A DNA stretch of 64,000 nt. Origin: Muriicola sp. Z0-33 (GTDB lineage: Bacteria; Bacteroidota; Bacteroidia; Flavobacteriales; Flavobacteriaceae). The notes beneath the pieces are model-generated. The model made no database searches, had not been told where the DNA came from, and saw only the letters and a list, made by a program, of their open reading frames with translations. Position 1 is the stretch's first letter; each line of letters starts with the position of its first letter. The stretch covers positions 124,001 through 188,000 of the forward strand of contig NZ_JAFMPW010000004.1 in NCBI RefSeq assembly GCF_026126425.1, written 5' to 3'. Shown one piece after another: positions 1 to 10,100 of the stretch. The translations under genes and the position numbers were made by a program.

Positions 1-908
1 TGCCTCCCACAATAGAAAGTTATATTCTTATCAATCTTAGCTCGCCTTAACCAATTTGTAAGGTTCTTTTTAATAGCAACCTCACTAAGAAATTTGTTTT
101 TGTGTTTTAAGTCAAAGATCAATCCTTCGGAAGGCTCCCCGGCTAAACCTAAAGCCGAAGCACTTAACTTAATGTTAATTTCACTATTAGTCTTTACCCG
201 ATCAATTACCAAACGGTTATTTATGATATTCTTCCAGGCGAGTTTTTTAAATTCTGCATAGCCAAGTCCAGTATAGCAAGCAAACAAAAATGCCCGCTTT
301 ACCTCATCATTGCCGCATCTAGTTTTTTTCAATATGGCAATTTCATCTTCCGTCAATACTTGTTTTGTTAATGTAGCTTCTGCCTTCTTGTTATTACTTT
401 CCCACCTTACATTTTTGTAAATGCCTTCTTTTATATAGCCTTCTTTTTGGGCATGAATAAGTACCTTCTTAAACCGCTTCCAATAGCTGTATGGGGTTTC
501 TCCATTCAATCCTGCTTCATGAAGTAGATAATGCCTAAATTTTTCAATATGGAGTTGGTTAAGGCTGCTAATTGCCAGTTTAGGCTTCTGAAGATATTGC
601 CGGAATTTATTAAGGGCATTTTTAATACTCCTTACATCTTTTTGTTTGTAGTTATCAATATAATTATCAAAGTACTGTGCTACGGTAATTTTCTTTTTAT
701 GCTTAGGTACAAAATGAGTTCCTTCACTTTCAATTTCTAATGCCCTTTGCGCTCTTATTGTTTCAGCTAACGCCTTCTTTTGGATTCTATCATCACCTTT
801 TTCTACAGAATGCAGCCATTCATAACTTCTATTACCATTGTGGTAAATATCCAGATAATATCTTTTACCACCTTTAGAAAGGCTTCTTTCTCTTAATTTT
901 ACACCCAT
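1..908 (-). CDS. Tyrosine recombinase (integrase), C-terminus cut by window edge
   Basis: This is a phage/transposon-type tyrosine recombinase that would cut and rejoin DNA at attachment sites. The ATG at 908 starts MGVKLRERSLSKGGKRYYLD, followed by a helical SAM-like core-binding domain (about residues 70-175) and the start of the catalytic domain (from about 185). The box I region reads CYTGLGYAEFKKLAW, so Gly216 stands where most members have the catalytic arginine. Some Bacteroidota integrases such as IntDOT also lack this residue. The box II start (YCGR) is visible at the very edge; the catalytic tyrosine lies outside the window. It is transcribed leftwards, away from the STAND gene, so the element it belongs to may extend to the left. 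The family call is secure; activity and target site are unknown. Confidence 0.9.
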   Translation of the reverse strand, partial: MGVKLRERSLSKGGKRYYLDIYHNGNRSYEWLHSVEKGDDRIQKKALAETIRAQRALEIESEGTHFVPKHKKKITVAQYFDNYIDNYKQKDVRSIKNALNKFRQYLQKPKLAISSLNQLHIEKFRHYLLHEAGLNGETPYSYWKRFKKVLIHAQKEGYIKEGIYKNVRWESNNKKAEATLTKQVLTEDEIAILKKTRCGNDEVKRAFLFACYTGLGYAEFKKLAWKNIINNRLVIDRVKTNSEINIKLSASALGLAGEPSEGLIFDLKHKNKFLSEVAIKKNLTNWLRRAKIDKNITFYCGR

Positions 909-1291
909 AAATATTTCCCTTGTTATAATACCGCTATAAATAGACTACTTAAAAGCCAGTAACATTATAGTAACAGTATTAGTAACAAATATAAGAAAAT
1001 AAAAGAAATGAAAGATGAGGTTTTGAAGTCTTAACTATTTGATTATCTTTAACTTTAGATAACATTTTATTTCCTTTGTTATCAAGGTTTTGTACCCGCC
1101 TCGAGTACTTAAGCCATACATATCTTATTGATTTATAGGGCTTTATTATTAGCAATGCTAAATTCTTCCCGACATTTTAGCAATTAAAATGAATGGTCAT
1201 CAAGGCAACGGTTTCAGTTTTCTTAAATACTGTACTTTGTCCTAAGAATGCTAATCAGCAAATAGTAAACCATTAAGTTCCATTATTAAGT
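909..1291. other. Intergenic region, no gene seen
   Basis: This AT-rich gap lies between the recombinase start and the end of the STAND gene, both on the minus strand. I found no credible ORF, RNA gene or clear terminator. It must hold the promoter of the recombinase, but no convincing match to the Bacteroidota consensus (TTG, then TAnnTTTG) stands out. An attachment site could be here but cannot be recognised without the other junction. Confidence 0.5.
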
Positions 1292-4200
1292 TTATAAATC
1301 AATTAAAAATTCTAAGTAATTATCATAGTCTATATTACAATTCACTTTACAGGAGCGATTCCTATCCAAAAAGGAATTCAATTCAATTAGATGTTCTTCA
1401 TAGATTTCCTTCTCAACGCTTAGGGAAATAAGGCTGGTAAGATTTACAATACTATTTATACTTTTAAGGCCAGAATTATCTCCTAGGGTCAGGGAAGTGA
1501 GGTTGGTTAACTTTTCAATACCTTCTAAACTGGTAAGACTATCATTATTATCAAGGGTCAGGGAAGTGAGGTTGGTTAACTTTTCAATGCCATCCAAACT
1601 GGTAAGGCCATAATTACGTTCAAGGGTCAAGGAAGTAAGACCATTTAACCCTTCAAGACCTTCTAAACTGGCAAGGCCAGAATTACCTTCAAGGATCAGG
1701 GAAGTAAGGTTGGTCAACTTTTCAAGACCTTCTAAACTGGCAAGGCCAGAATTACCTTCAAGGATCAGGGAAGTAAGGTTGGTCAACTTTTCAATGCCAT
1801 CCAAACTGGCCAGGCCAGAATTACCTTCAAGGGTCAGGGAAGTAAGGTTAGTTAACTTTTCAATGCCATCCAAACTGGCAAGGCCAGAATTACCTTCAAG
1901 GGTCAGGGAAGTGAGGTTGGTTAACTTTTTAAGACGTTCTAAACTGGTAAGACTATTATTATTAAAAAGAGTCAACGAAGTAAGGCCATTTAACCTTTCA
2001 AGTCCTTCTAAACTGGTAAGGCCAGAATTACCTCCGAGGGTCAGGGAAGTGAGGTTGGTTAGCTTTTCAATGCCATCCAAACTGGTAAGTCTATTATTAT
2101 TAAATAGAGTCAATGAAGTAAGACCAGTCAGATTTTCAATTCCCTTTAGGCTCCTAAGAGAGTAATTATTTTTTAATGCCAGGGTATTAAGCGATTTAAT
2201 ATCATTAAGTGACTTCAAATTATTTATTCCATTAACAGAAGTAACTGTTAATTCAGAAAGTGATGAAAGTTGTTCTATACCTGTTAAACGGTGTAATTTG
2301 TAATTATTTAAAATGGCCAAGTAATTAAGACTAGTTAACTTTTCAATACCATCTAAACTGGTAAGGCCTGAATTACCTTCAAGGGTCAGGGAAGTAAGGT
2401 TGGTTAATTTTTTAATACCTTCTAAACTGGCAAGACTATCATTATTATCAAGGGTCAGGGAAGTGAGGTTGGTTAACTTTTCAATGCCATCCAAACTGGT
2501 AACGCTATAATTACGTTCAAGAGTCAAGGTGGTAAGGCCATTTAACCTTTCAAGACCTTCTAAACTGGCAAGGCCAGAATTACGTTCAAGGGTCAGGGAG
2601 GTAAGACCATTTAACCTTTCAAGACCTTCTAAACTGGCAAGGCCAGAATTACGTTCAAGGGTCAGGGAAGTAAGCTTGGGTAAGTTTTTAAGACCTTCTA
2701 AACTGGCAAGACTATCATTATTATCAAGGGTCAGGGAAGTAAGGTTGGGTAAGTTTTTAAGACCTTCTAAACTGGCAAGACCAATATTATTATCAAGGGT
2801 CAGGGAAGTGAGGTTGGTTAACTTTTCAATACCTTCTAAACTGGTAAGACTATTATTTTCAATAATCGTTACCGTATCAATTCTAATATTGTTTTTAAAA
2901 CCATTTAAAAAATCAAGATTTCCCTTTACACTGGATAGTATCGATAGATGATTCAAATTTTCGAATAAATTTAGATTACCCCGCAAAACCGATTCCGTAA
3001 AAGGGGATACAGTTACAGTTTTAATTGAATCAAGATTTCTTCCATATCTTAAAAATTCAAAATATAAGCTCTTATCAACTAAAGATTCAATATCACTTAT
3101 GAATTCCTTTTTTTGCCTATTTAAAACTGCAAAACTTATGGTATAAAATAGTATTATACTCAAGAATATAATTATCCCAGTACCTCTATAAATTTTACTG
3201 TTTAAGGTTTTTTTAGCTTGTAATAAAAAAGTGTCAATTTCCTCATTGCAAAGATCGGGATTACTAGTGGACCACTTCCTGGCTCTTGCCAATTGTTTCC
3301 TTCCATACAGCAGTCGTTCCTCTCCTTTTTTAAACGCAGCAATATCCAGAATTATCCTTTTCTTCTGTTCCAGTGCTTCTCTCCTTTCATCTATCCAGCC
3401 TTTTAGTCGATCCCATTTGCGTATTAATACTTCATGGATTATACTCACGTTTATGGAAGTATCTTTACTTTCAAAAACATGTATAAGACGACTTTTTTCA
3501 CTCACTAGGACCTCAAATATTTCGGTAATGATATGCTCCGGATACATTTTCAAAATAGAATACAAATCAGTCTTTAATACCGTTCTTTTAACATCTAAGA
3601 GATTCTCATTGACTTCCACAAGATTCACAAAAATGCTTTTTAGAATAGCCTCTTTTACTTTATCCCTTCCATGATTCGTTATTCTCTTGACGACTTGTTC
3701 CGCATGGGTTTCTATAATACCAGCAATACCTTTCCCTTCAGAAATTTGACTAAATTCTGTTGTACTTATGAGTCGATCCGCTATGGATTCTTGATTCCAG
3801 ATACGTTGCAGGGTAAATTGTAATATGGATAAAGAGCCTTCTACTTCTTTAATCTGATTGGTAATTTCATTCACTAATTCTTTTTCAATGACCACACCAT
3901 TTTTAAGAGCAGGCCTGGTAATAATTTCTTCCATACTCTGTTGCCAATTGGGGGCATGCACTTTATAGTCAAGGCTGCTTATTGGAAAAATGATCTGATG
4001 GTTTTTTACAAAGTCAAAATTGGCCAGTTGGGAAAGGAAATCACTCCGAAATGTTGTGATCACAACAATACCTGAAACCGTTCTTTCAGGATCAACAACT
4101 TCTTCCAAAAAATCAAAAAGCTGTTTTCTTTCTTCCAGACCTTCGGGAGAATTGCATTGGGTGATCACTTCTTCGAACTGGTCGAAAAATAGAATTAATT

Positions 4201-5011
4201 TAGCTGTCCTTGTTGCATTAGACAATACTTCTTCATCAGAAATACCCACTAGCTTCAATTGGTATTTAAGGTTGGTAAAAGGTTCACTTCCCGGAGTAAT
4301 TATGATTTGTAAATGATCTGAAAAACCTAGTTCTTCCCTTTTTTTAAGTCTATAGAGTAGTCCTGCACGAACAAACGAGCTTTTCCCCGTCCCAGAGTTT
4401 CCAATCACGGATATATTGGAAGGGCCACTTTTTGTAATTATCTTTTTTAAACAATCTTCCAGTTCCTGATCCCGCCCAAAGAAATAACCCCCGTCTTCTA
4501 CCTCAAAAGAGGCAAGCCCTTTATAGGGGTTCTTATTATTGATAGGTGACTCAGATGCAAAAGGGATCAGGCATTCAAAAAGAATATTCTTGAGCTCAGT
4601 AAGATCTTTGAAGGTGTGTATGGGTCTTCCATCAAACTTCCCCAATAACTCATTGTGTTTGGTTTTATTGTCAATTATCGCCTCATCAAAAGACTCCAGA
4701 CGCAAACAGAAGATGTATTTGTCATTGGCCAGGGCTGTATCTAATTCTATTTCGGTATAGGTTCTTTCTTCATCTGGAGGAAATGAACCTGTTCTATTGC
4801 CAAGAATAATGATATAAATGTCACTGCTTTGGACGGCTTCAACACAATCATCTACAAAAGGTGCATAGGTTCCATCGTCGAACATCCTTTCCATGATCTC
4901 ACTCAACTCAAAATTATTCTTGAGCTGATTTTGAAAAAGATTGATTAATTCGAACCTGAAATCCTTTAGATCCCTAAATGTAGAGGATATGTAGACCTTC
5001 CATTTTGGCAT
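1292..5011 (-). CDS. DUF4062-STAND NTPase-TM-leucine-rich repeat protein
   Basis: This is a 1239-residue NLR-like protein. Residues 4-110 match DUF4062 (VYISSTFRDLKDFR motif), the domain that also starts animal NWD1 and TEP1. A STAND P-loop NTPase of the nSTAND1 type follows: NPYKGLASFE entry motif at 161, Walker A GNSGTGKSS at 204-212, Walker B KLILFFDQFEE around 271-281, and a winged-helix-like motif IIHEVLIRKWDRLKGW at 524-539. A single hydrophobic segment spans 609-631, then about 20 leucine-rich repeats of 23 residues run from about 710 to 1195. The known logic of the family is ligand sensing by the repeats, NTP-driven assembly, then activation of the N-terminal domain. An antiphage or conflict role is inferred. 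Charges on both sides of the membrane segment leave topology open. It sits next to integrase remnants in an accessory region. Confidence 0.85.
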   Translation of the reverse strand: MPKWKVYISSTFRDLKDFRFELINLFQNQLKNNFELSEIMERMFDDGTYAPFVDDCVEAVQSSDIYIIILGNRTGSFPPDEERTYTEIELDTALANDKYIFCLRLESFDEAIIDNKTKHNELLGKFDGRPIHTFKDLTELKNILFECLIPFASESPINNKNPYKGLASFEVEDGGYFFGRDQELEDCLKKIITKSGPSNISVIGNSGTGKSSFVRAGLLYRLKKREELGFSDHLQIIITPGSEPFTNLKYQLKLVGISDEEVLSNATRTAKLILFFDQFEEVITQCNSPEGLEERKQLFDFLEEVVDPERTVSGIVVITTFRSDFLSQLANFDFVKNHQIIFPISSLDYKVHAPNWQQSMEEIITRPALKNGVVIEKELVNEITNQIKEVEGSLSILQFTLQRIWNQESIADRLISTTEFSQISEGKGIAGIIETHAEQVVKRITNHGRDKVKEAILKSIFVNLVEVNENLLDVKRTVLKTDLYSILKMYPEHIITEIFEVLVSEKSRLIHVFESKDTSINVSIIHEVLIRKWDRLKGWIDERREALEQKKRIILDIAAFKKGEERLLYGRKQLARARKWSTSNPDLCNEEIDTFLLQAKKTLNSKIYRGTGIIIFLSIILFYTISFAVLNRQKKEFISDIESLVDKSLYFEFLRYGRNLDSIKTVTVSPFTESVLRGNLNLFENLNHLSILSSVKGNLDFLNGFKNNIRIDTVTIIENNSLTSLEGIEKLTNLTSLTLDNNIGLASLEGLKNLPNLTSLTLDNNDSLASLEGLKNLPKLTSLTLERNSGLASLEGLERLNGLTSLTLERNSGLASLEGLERLNGLTTLTLERNYSVTSLDGIEKLTNLTSLTLDNNDSLASLEGIKKLTNLTSLTLEGNSGLTSLDGIEKLTSLNYLAILNNYKLHRLTGIEQLSSLSELTVTSVNGINNLKSLNDIKSLNTLALKNNYSLRSLKGIENLTGLTSLTLFNNNRLTSLDGIEKLTNLTSLTLGGNSGLTSLEGLERLNGLTSLTLFNNNSLTSLERLKKLTNLTSLTLEGNSGLASLDGIEKLTNLTSLTLEGNSGLASLDGIEKLTNLTSLILEGNSGLASLEGLEKLTNLTSLILEGNSGLASLEGLEGLNGLTSLTLERNYGLTSLDGIEKLTNLTSLTLDNNDSLTSLEGIEKLTNLTSLTLGDNSGLKSINSIVNLTSLISLSVEKEIYEEHLIELNSFLDRNRSCKVNCNIDYDNYLEFLIDL
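1430..2855 (-). repeat. Tandem 69-bp repeats encoding 23-residue LRRs
   Basis: About 20 tandem units encode the pattern NLTSLTLEGNSGLASLDGIEKLT. Many adjacent units differ by only one to a few bases; for example units 14 and 15 in the protein are identical in amino-acid sequence. Two or three diverged units in the middle (about 2170-2340) split the array into two homogeneous blocks. Such DNA-level similarity points to recent unit duplication or gene conversion, and copy number is likely to vary between strains. Variation concentrates at the two residues after the consensus Asn (for example NNIG, NNDS, RNSG, RNYS, GNSG). Confidence 0.9.
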
Positions 5012-5167
5012 GAAGCATTATTTTTTTGTTAGTTATCCCTTATATAATTATCAAAAGGCCTCCGAAATCAATTGGCATTACACCCGCCAATTGAAGAAGC
5101 CGTTTCATACTGTGAACTCTAAATGAGTTTACTCCTTTACTTAGCCTTAAACTTTTCTTTTCATCAT

Positions 5168-5368
5168 TTAATTCCTTAACCATTGTCCCCCAAGGTACTG
5201 ATGAAGTTGTTCATTCTGCGAATTGGCCTCATTCCAATTATTGATCTGTAAGGCTATGAAAATAACAATCACCACCAATACAATCTCCCCAATAGCATAC
5301 TTCATGTATTTCAAAGGCTTGTTGTCATCGGCTAGTTTCTTGTGGATTTTTCTAAAGAAGTTGATCAT
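5168..5368 (-). pseudogene. Truncated DUF6090-family membrane protein
   Basis: This is the first 50 or so residues of a DUF6090-type protein: cytoplasmic start MINFFRKIHKKLADDNKPLK, then one membrane helix ending in ALQINNWNEA. The frame then leaves the family and stops after 66 residues, where the paralogue at 18544-19290 runs for 248. I chose the ATG at 5368 because homology to the paralogue as a protein family starts there, although an open frame continues upstream to 5542. It is very probably a dead fragment. The segment with its leader is duplicated near 19.2 kb. Confidence 0.7.
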
Positions 5369-5618
5369 GGAAGGATGGCTGGTTATACCATTAAATATAG
5401 GAATTAATAAAGGATCCTTTATAATTTGATTTTCTTTATCAACATGATCCAGTGGGCACTCGCGAGGCCAAGGGCCGAGTAATTCCGGCCGGTAAGTTTT
5501 CTTACTGTTCATTTTCTTTGCTTGCCCAGGGCCGATAAACATAAGTAAAGTATCCGTTTTTTGAGGAGCCAGCTGCAGAGTAGGTCAGCCGCATCATCTC
5601 GCCCAAAATTTAAATGCT
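5221..5618 (-). repeat. Duplicated DUF6090 5' segment and leader, copy A
   Basis: This stretch matches 19143-19541 in the same orientation over the start of the DUF6090 gene and about 250 bp of upstream leader, with scattered substitutions and small indels. After 5618 copy A carries about 100 bp not found in copy B, then similarity resumes briefly near 5719 (aactgctatttcagg against aactgttatttctgg at 19542). The pair forms a direct repeat about 13.9 kb apart that brackets most of the accessory genes. Confidence 0.8.
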
Positions 5619-5916
5619 ACACCGTACCATCTAAATTTATGGCGTCTCCAGGGTTTCAATAATTCTTAACGCCAAGGTTCACTACACTACGGAAAAAGAA
5701 TTCCTTAATTAAAATATTAACTGCTATTTCAGGAAATCTTTCGGACTTAGTTTGTTTTCAAAATGCTGGAGTGAGGACTCAGGGTGACATTATAATCCAT
5801 AAGAAAATTTTATTGTCGATACTTTCATATGAAAACTTGTTGTAGCTCATTCTATTAGCCTAGGTTTGTTAGTCGACCCCCGTATTCTGTTTTCCGTGAA
5901 TCAGTCTTAGTTTTGA
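5619..5916. other. Intergenic region, no gene seen
   Basis: No credible coding sequence is visible. The first 100 bp are the stretch missing from the second copy of the DUF6090 leader; similarity to that leader resumes for about 25 bp near 5719. The remainder has frequent stops in all frames and no recognisable terminator or RNA gene. Confidence 0.4.
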
Positions 5917-6687
5917 TTATGCCGTTCTTTTTTCAATTGCATCATATTTCCGACCTTTGACCATTTCATTTATACCGGCGATTTGACATAATTCTTTGAT
6001 ATACTTATTGAAGTTTTGAATGGCTATGGGTTTAGGTAAGCCTTTCTCTAAAATCTCTCGGGTTTTATCAAGGATGGGAATTGTTACTTTCTTACCAGTT
6101 TTTTGTTGTGTGAGTTCAATAACATCTAAGCCATTTCTCGAAACAAAATTAGTTTCTCTTAAATTCAAAAGATCACTTCCGCGTTGCCCAAGGTTACATC
6201 CTAATAGGAGCCATCTACGGGCATTTCTATGCGCTTCACTTATCAACTCAGCTTCTTCGATACTTTGAAGCTCCTGCTTAAACCCTTCAATGAATAGAAG
6301 ATAGTATTGGTCTAAACTTATCGAATCATAAGGTAATGAAACGAGTATATCATATTCTAGATTCACAAATGAAGTTCTGACAGCCTTAAAAGTGTTGTTC
6401 TTTTCTGTTATAAAGAGCGTTTTAATTCTAAGACCATCTTCAATGGTATCAGTTTCCCAAATTTCTGATCCTGGCATATAAAATGTTACAGTGGAATCTA
6501 TTTCATATTCATACCATTCAAGGTCCTGCCCGAACATGACTGAGAAAGACATTAAAGTAATTATGGGTAGTAATATGAATGTCCAGCGTTTGCCTTTAAC
6601 AAATGGTCGATTTTTAAACTTTAGGTTGGTAATGGAAAAGAGTTCATTACAGGAAAAAAAAATATTACTAAAACCCCAATACCTCAT
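5917..6687 (-). pseudogene. Chimera: truncated secreted protein fused to recombinase fragment
   Basis: One open frame joins two unrelated pieces. Residues 31-54 look like a signal peptide ending MFGQ, and up to about 146 the sequence is an unrecognised secreted protein (IDSTVTFYMPGSEIWETD). From about residue 148 it is the first half of a Bacteroidota tyrosine recombinase catalytic domain: NARRWLLLGCNLGQRGSDLL with the box I arginine at 169, then QQKTGKKVTIPI. It stops after RKYDAIEKRTA, before the box II H/Y-x-x-R and the nucleophile tyrosine, so it cannot recombine DNA. Both parents are truncated, so I read it as an accidental in-frame deletion or insertion scar rather than a working gene. 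Expression and export of the fusion cannot be excluded. Confidence 0.75.
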
Positions 6688-7147
6688 TATTTGGTTATTT
6701 GAATACTGATAATTCGATTATAGATGGGGGTATTTAAAGGTAAAGAAAATATATTGGCGTTTAACTTAACCAAACCATAAGGATGGGTAAGTAGACGATT
6801 AATACGGAGTGAGGACCAAAGTTTTATAAAATATCCGCCAGCTATTTCCCTGACTACATTACTGGCCTTGCCGCGAAGTTAATTTAGGCGTTTTTTGAAC
6901 ACCTCATAGTGTCCATGTCAACCGAGCTCGACTGCGTAGATAAAACCCCAGTCTGTTTTGCTCAAATAGAGGGAAAGATCATTAATATCTACCCTTCTTT
7001 ATTATTAACGAATAATTATACTCTTAAACCACCAGCAGTAGGTTTTTTAACATTTTTTTGTTTTCTTAGCATTCACCCCAATTCCATCCTTTCCTGTCTT
7101 GGTAATTCAGTTCCCCATTGAATTAGAATTTGTCAAACCAACCATTT
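6688..7147. other. Intergenic region with a gene remnant
   Basis: This gap separates the chimeric pseudogene (leftward) from the surface lipoprotein (rightward). The only recognisable content is the remnant at 6883-6962. The rest has no credible ORF. The promoter of the lipoprotein gene should lie in the last 150 bp, but no clear consensus could be assigned. Confidence 0.4.
6883..6962 (-). pseudogene. Remnant of small conserved protein, copy 1
   Basis: Read on the minus strand this encodes KTDWGFIYAVELG, a stop codon, then HGHYEVFKKRL. The intact-looking counterpart at 10327-10405 encodes KTDWGFIYEVEHTGHIHYEVFKKRL. The roughly 80-bp match with an internal stop shows a decayed second copy of the gene at 10248-10481. 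The two copies are in direct orientation on either side of the lipoprotein gene. Confidence 0.75.
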
Positions 7148-10100
7148 ATGAAAACCATAAAAGGAATATCTATTGTCCTGTTCTCCATACTATTTCTTAT
7201 TACCTGCTCCAAAGGTGATGGAGAATCAGGAAATACAGATCAACCAGAAACCTTTAATCTAAATATATCTATTGAACCTTTTGGAGTAGCTGAGATTACC
7301 CCAGATAAAAAAGTATTCAATAAAGGTGAGATAGTCCAGGTTCGGGTTAATTCAATAACAGATAAATATGAGTTTGAAAATTGGTCGGGCGATACTTCAG
7401 GCAATTCCAATCAGGTTTCTGTTAAAATGGACTCGAATAAGGATATTACGGCGCATTTTTCCCGTATTTTTCAGACCCTTGATTTAGAGTCAGATGCCGC
7501 AAGTGAAGAAGAAGTAATTCTGGATACTGCCACTTACCAAGTCATCATTAATAAGGATGTTATTGGATCTAAATCCCTAAATATTGGAGATGTCATAACA
7601 GCCGATACATATCTTAGAAAAATAACGGAAATAAACGAATCTGAGTCGGAGCTATTTCTTGAAACGGAATTTGTTTCCATGGAAGAAGCTTTTGATAAAA
7701 TTGATCTAGAAATATCAGAAGAATTGGTTTTAGATGAAACTTCTAATGAGTCTGGCAAATGGGGCGGCATTGGCATTTTATCTCAAAAGGAGTCCAAAGG
7801 TCCTATTAAATTAACTATAAGTCCTCCAATCGAAGTTGTTCCCGGCGTTGAACTGACAGGATCTTATGAGTTTTCTATTACACCCAATATTAAAATTGAT
7901 AAACCCCTTTTCAAACCAATAAAAGAAATCAACTTCTCCTATAATATTAATTCCAAAACAACATTAACAGCTTCATTTCAGGCTTCAAATAGTATAGGCG
8001 GTGAAGTTCAAGTTGGAAATGATATAGTATTTCAACCTATAGTAACTGCTATTGCAGGTATCCCTGTTTACATTCAACCAATTGTTAAATTGTATGCGGG
8101 GGTAGAAGCTAGTTTGACAACTGATATTCAGACGAGTTATGTGCACGAACTAATTACCACCAATACACATCGATATTATAATGGTGAATGGACTACAACT
8201 AAAGAAAAGTCAGAAAATGCCTCCTTTGATAAACCTGAATTAGAAAATACCCTTGAGTCAAAGATTTATTTGAAGCCAGAGTTGATCTTCAAGTTGTACA
8301 ATTTGGTTGGTCCTTTTGTAGATCTGGAATTAGGAGCTGGTGCAGAGGTTGCAATGGTGGATTGTGTAACATGGAATACTTATGGGTACATTGAAATGGG
8401 TGCCGGATTTAAGATGAAAATACTCAACCGACAATTTGATGTAGACTGGGATATTTTCTCTCTTGAACAAGTATTAAATTCTGGCGAGCTAGGATGTTCA
8501 GATTCCGGAGATGGTACTGACGATGGGACCGGTGACGGAACAGGTGATGGATCTGGAGATGGCTCCGGTGATGAAACTGGAGATGGGACAGGTGATGGGA
8601 GTGGAGATGGTACAGGTGATGGCGCCGGAGATGGTACAGATGGCGTCGGAGATGGGACTGGAGGAAATAGCGGGAATAATCTGGACCTTGACGAAGATGG
8701 CATAGACAATGAATATGATTGGTGTCCTGATACCCCCAGTGGAGAAAATGTTGACTCCAATGGATGTGCATTAAGCCAAAAAACTTGGGTAGAAGATGAG
8801 GCTTTTGAACATTATCTAGAGACTCACAGCATTAATGCAATTTATGCAACGGCTGTTGATTTAGGTTCCCCAGACTCCATGGGTGATGGAATCATAGGAA
8901 ATAATTTAGTAAGGACCTCCAAAGTTAAGATCGTTGAAAGATTGAATGTAAGTAAGCAAGAGCTTAATGATCCAAATATAACTATTCGTGATTTGACGGG
9001 AATTGAAGCTTTTGTAGCCCTAAGAACATTAGAAGCTAATGACAATGAATTGACAAGTATAGACCTTGGTAATAATATTAATCTAGACGCACTGGAAATA
9101 ATTAATAATAATCTTTCAACTATTGATTTAAGCAATAATGTAGCGCTAAGAGGGGTTGATTTGAGCAATAATAGTTTAACTACTCTAGATATATATAACA
9201 ATCCAATTCTTGAGGCAGTACGTATAGACCATAATAACATAAGCTCTTTAGACTTCTCGAGTAACCCAAGCATTCAAAGAGTATATTTCAGCTCTAATCG
9301 TGTTTTGAATTTCGTGGCCACCTCTTCAATGAACACCATTGTTGGCCAAAGTAATGAGCTAGAAGCTATGGACTTATCAAATGCGACAAGTTTGCTAAGG
9401 TTGGATGTAAGAAACAATAGGTTGACCTCACTCGACATTTCTGCTGCTCACCCCACAGCGGGAACTGTAGCATTAAATAACAATTTAACCTGTGTACAAG
9501 TAAATCAGGAACAACTTGAGTTAGCGGAGAATAATGGATATGGAAATTTTGCTCTAGATCCTGGAGTATTAGTTTCCCTTGATTGTAATAACTCGTCTGA
9601 TCCTGACCAAGATGGGGATGGTGTTTTAAATGAGAATGATCTATGTCCTGGAACCCAAATTGGCACCTCTGTTGATATAAATGGCTGTCCAATAAATACT
9701 TCTACAAATCTTCTTACAAATGGCAGTGCAGATCAGGGCACTCAGAATTGGATAGTATTTGGAGATTCTGGCACAGAATCATACTCTGGTCAAAATGTAT
9801 TTTTCACCAAAGATATAGTGGACAATGCTTCATATCTATTTCAAGATGTTCTAATAGGAAGTGGAAATCAGAGTAAATACATTCTTTTAATTGGTAATTT
9901 ATGGGTTGAAGACGAAGTGTCAGGTTCAATAACTAGACATCCTTCGCTATATGGATACCAAATGTCAGGAGACACATTTATAGAGGCATATATGCAAGGT
10001 CAGGATTTGTGGCACGATGCCCCAGCAGGAATATGGCAAGAAAGAAGCGGCATATACGAGATACTCCCTAATGTGGATAGAATACGCTTATTCTTATCAC

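Noticed and set aside
1430-2855. CRISPR-like array of regular repeats
   Set aside because: The 69-bp units are contiguous without spacers and are in-frame codons of a leucine-rich repeat protein.
1710-2951. Plus-strand open frames rich in SRPSKLARPEL-type repeats
   Set aside because: They are antisense shadows of the leucine-rich repeat array; their repetition simply mirrors the real gene.
5369-5542. N-terminal extension of the DUF6090 fragment from the ATG at 5542
   Set aside because: The sequence before MINFFRKI is the duplicated leader, lies ahead of the family start and contains no signal or domain; the internal ATG is preferred. The same reasoning applies to 19291-19407.
5767-6820. Shared short string ggagtgaggac near 5768 and 6809
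   Set aside because: Only 11 bases match and the flanks differ, so it can be chance and is not counted as a repeat.
8380-8771. Minus-strand frames rich in Pro/Ser or His
   Set aside because: They are antisense readings of the Gly-Asp repeat inside the lipoprotein gene.
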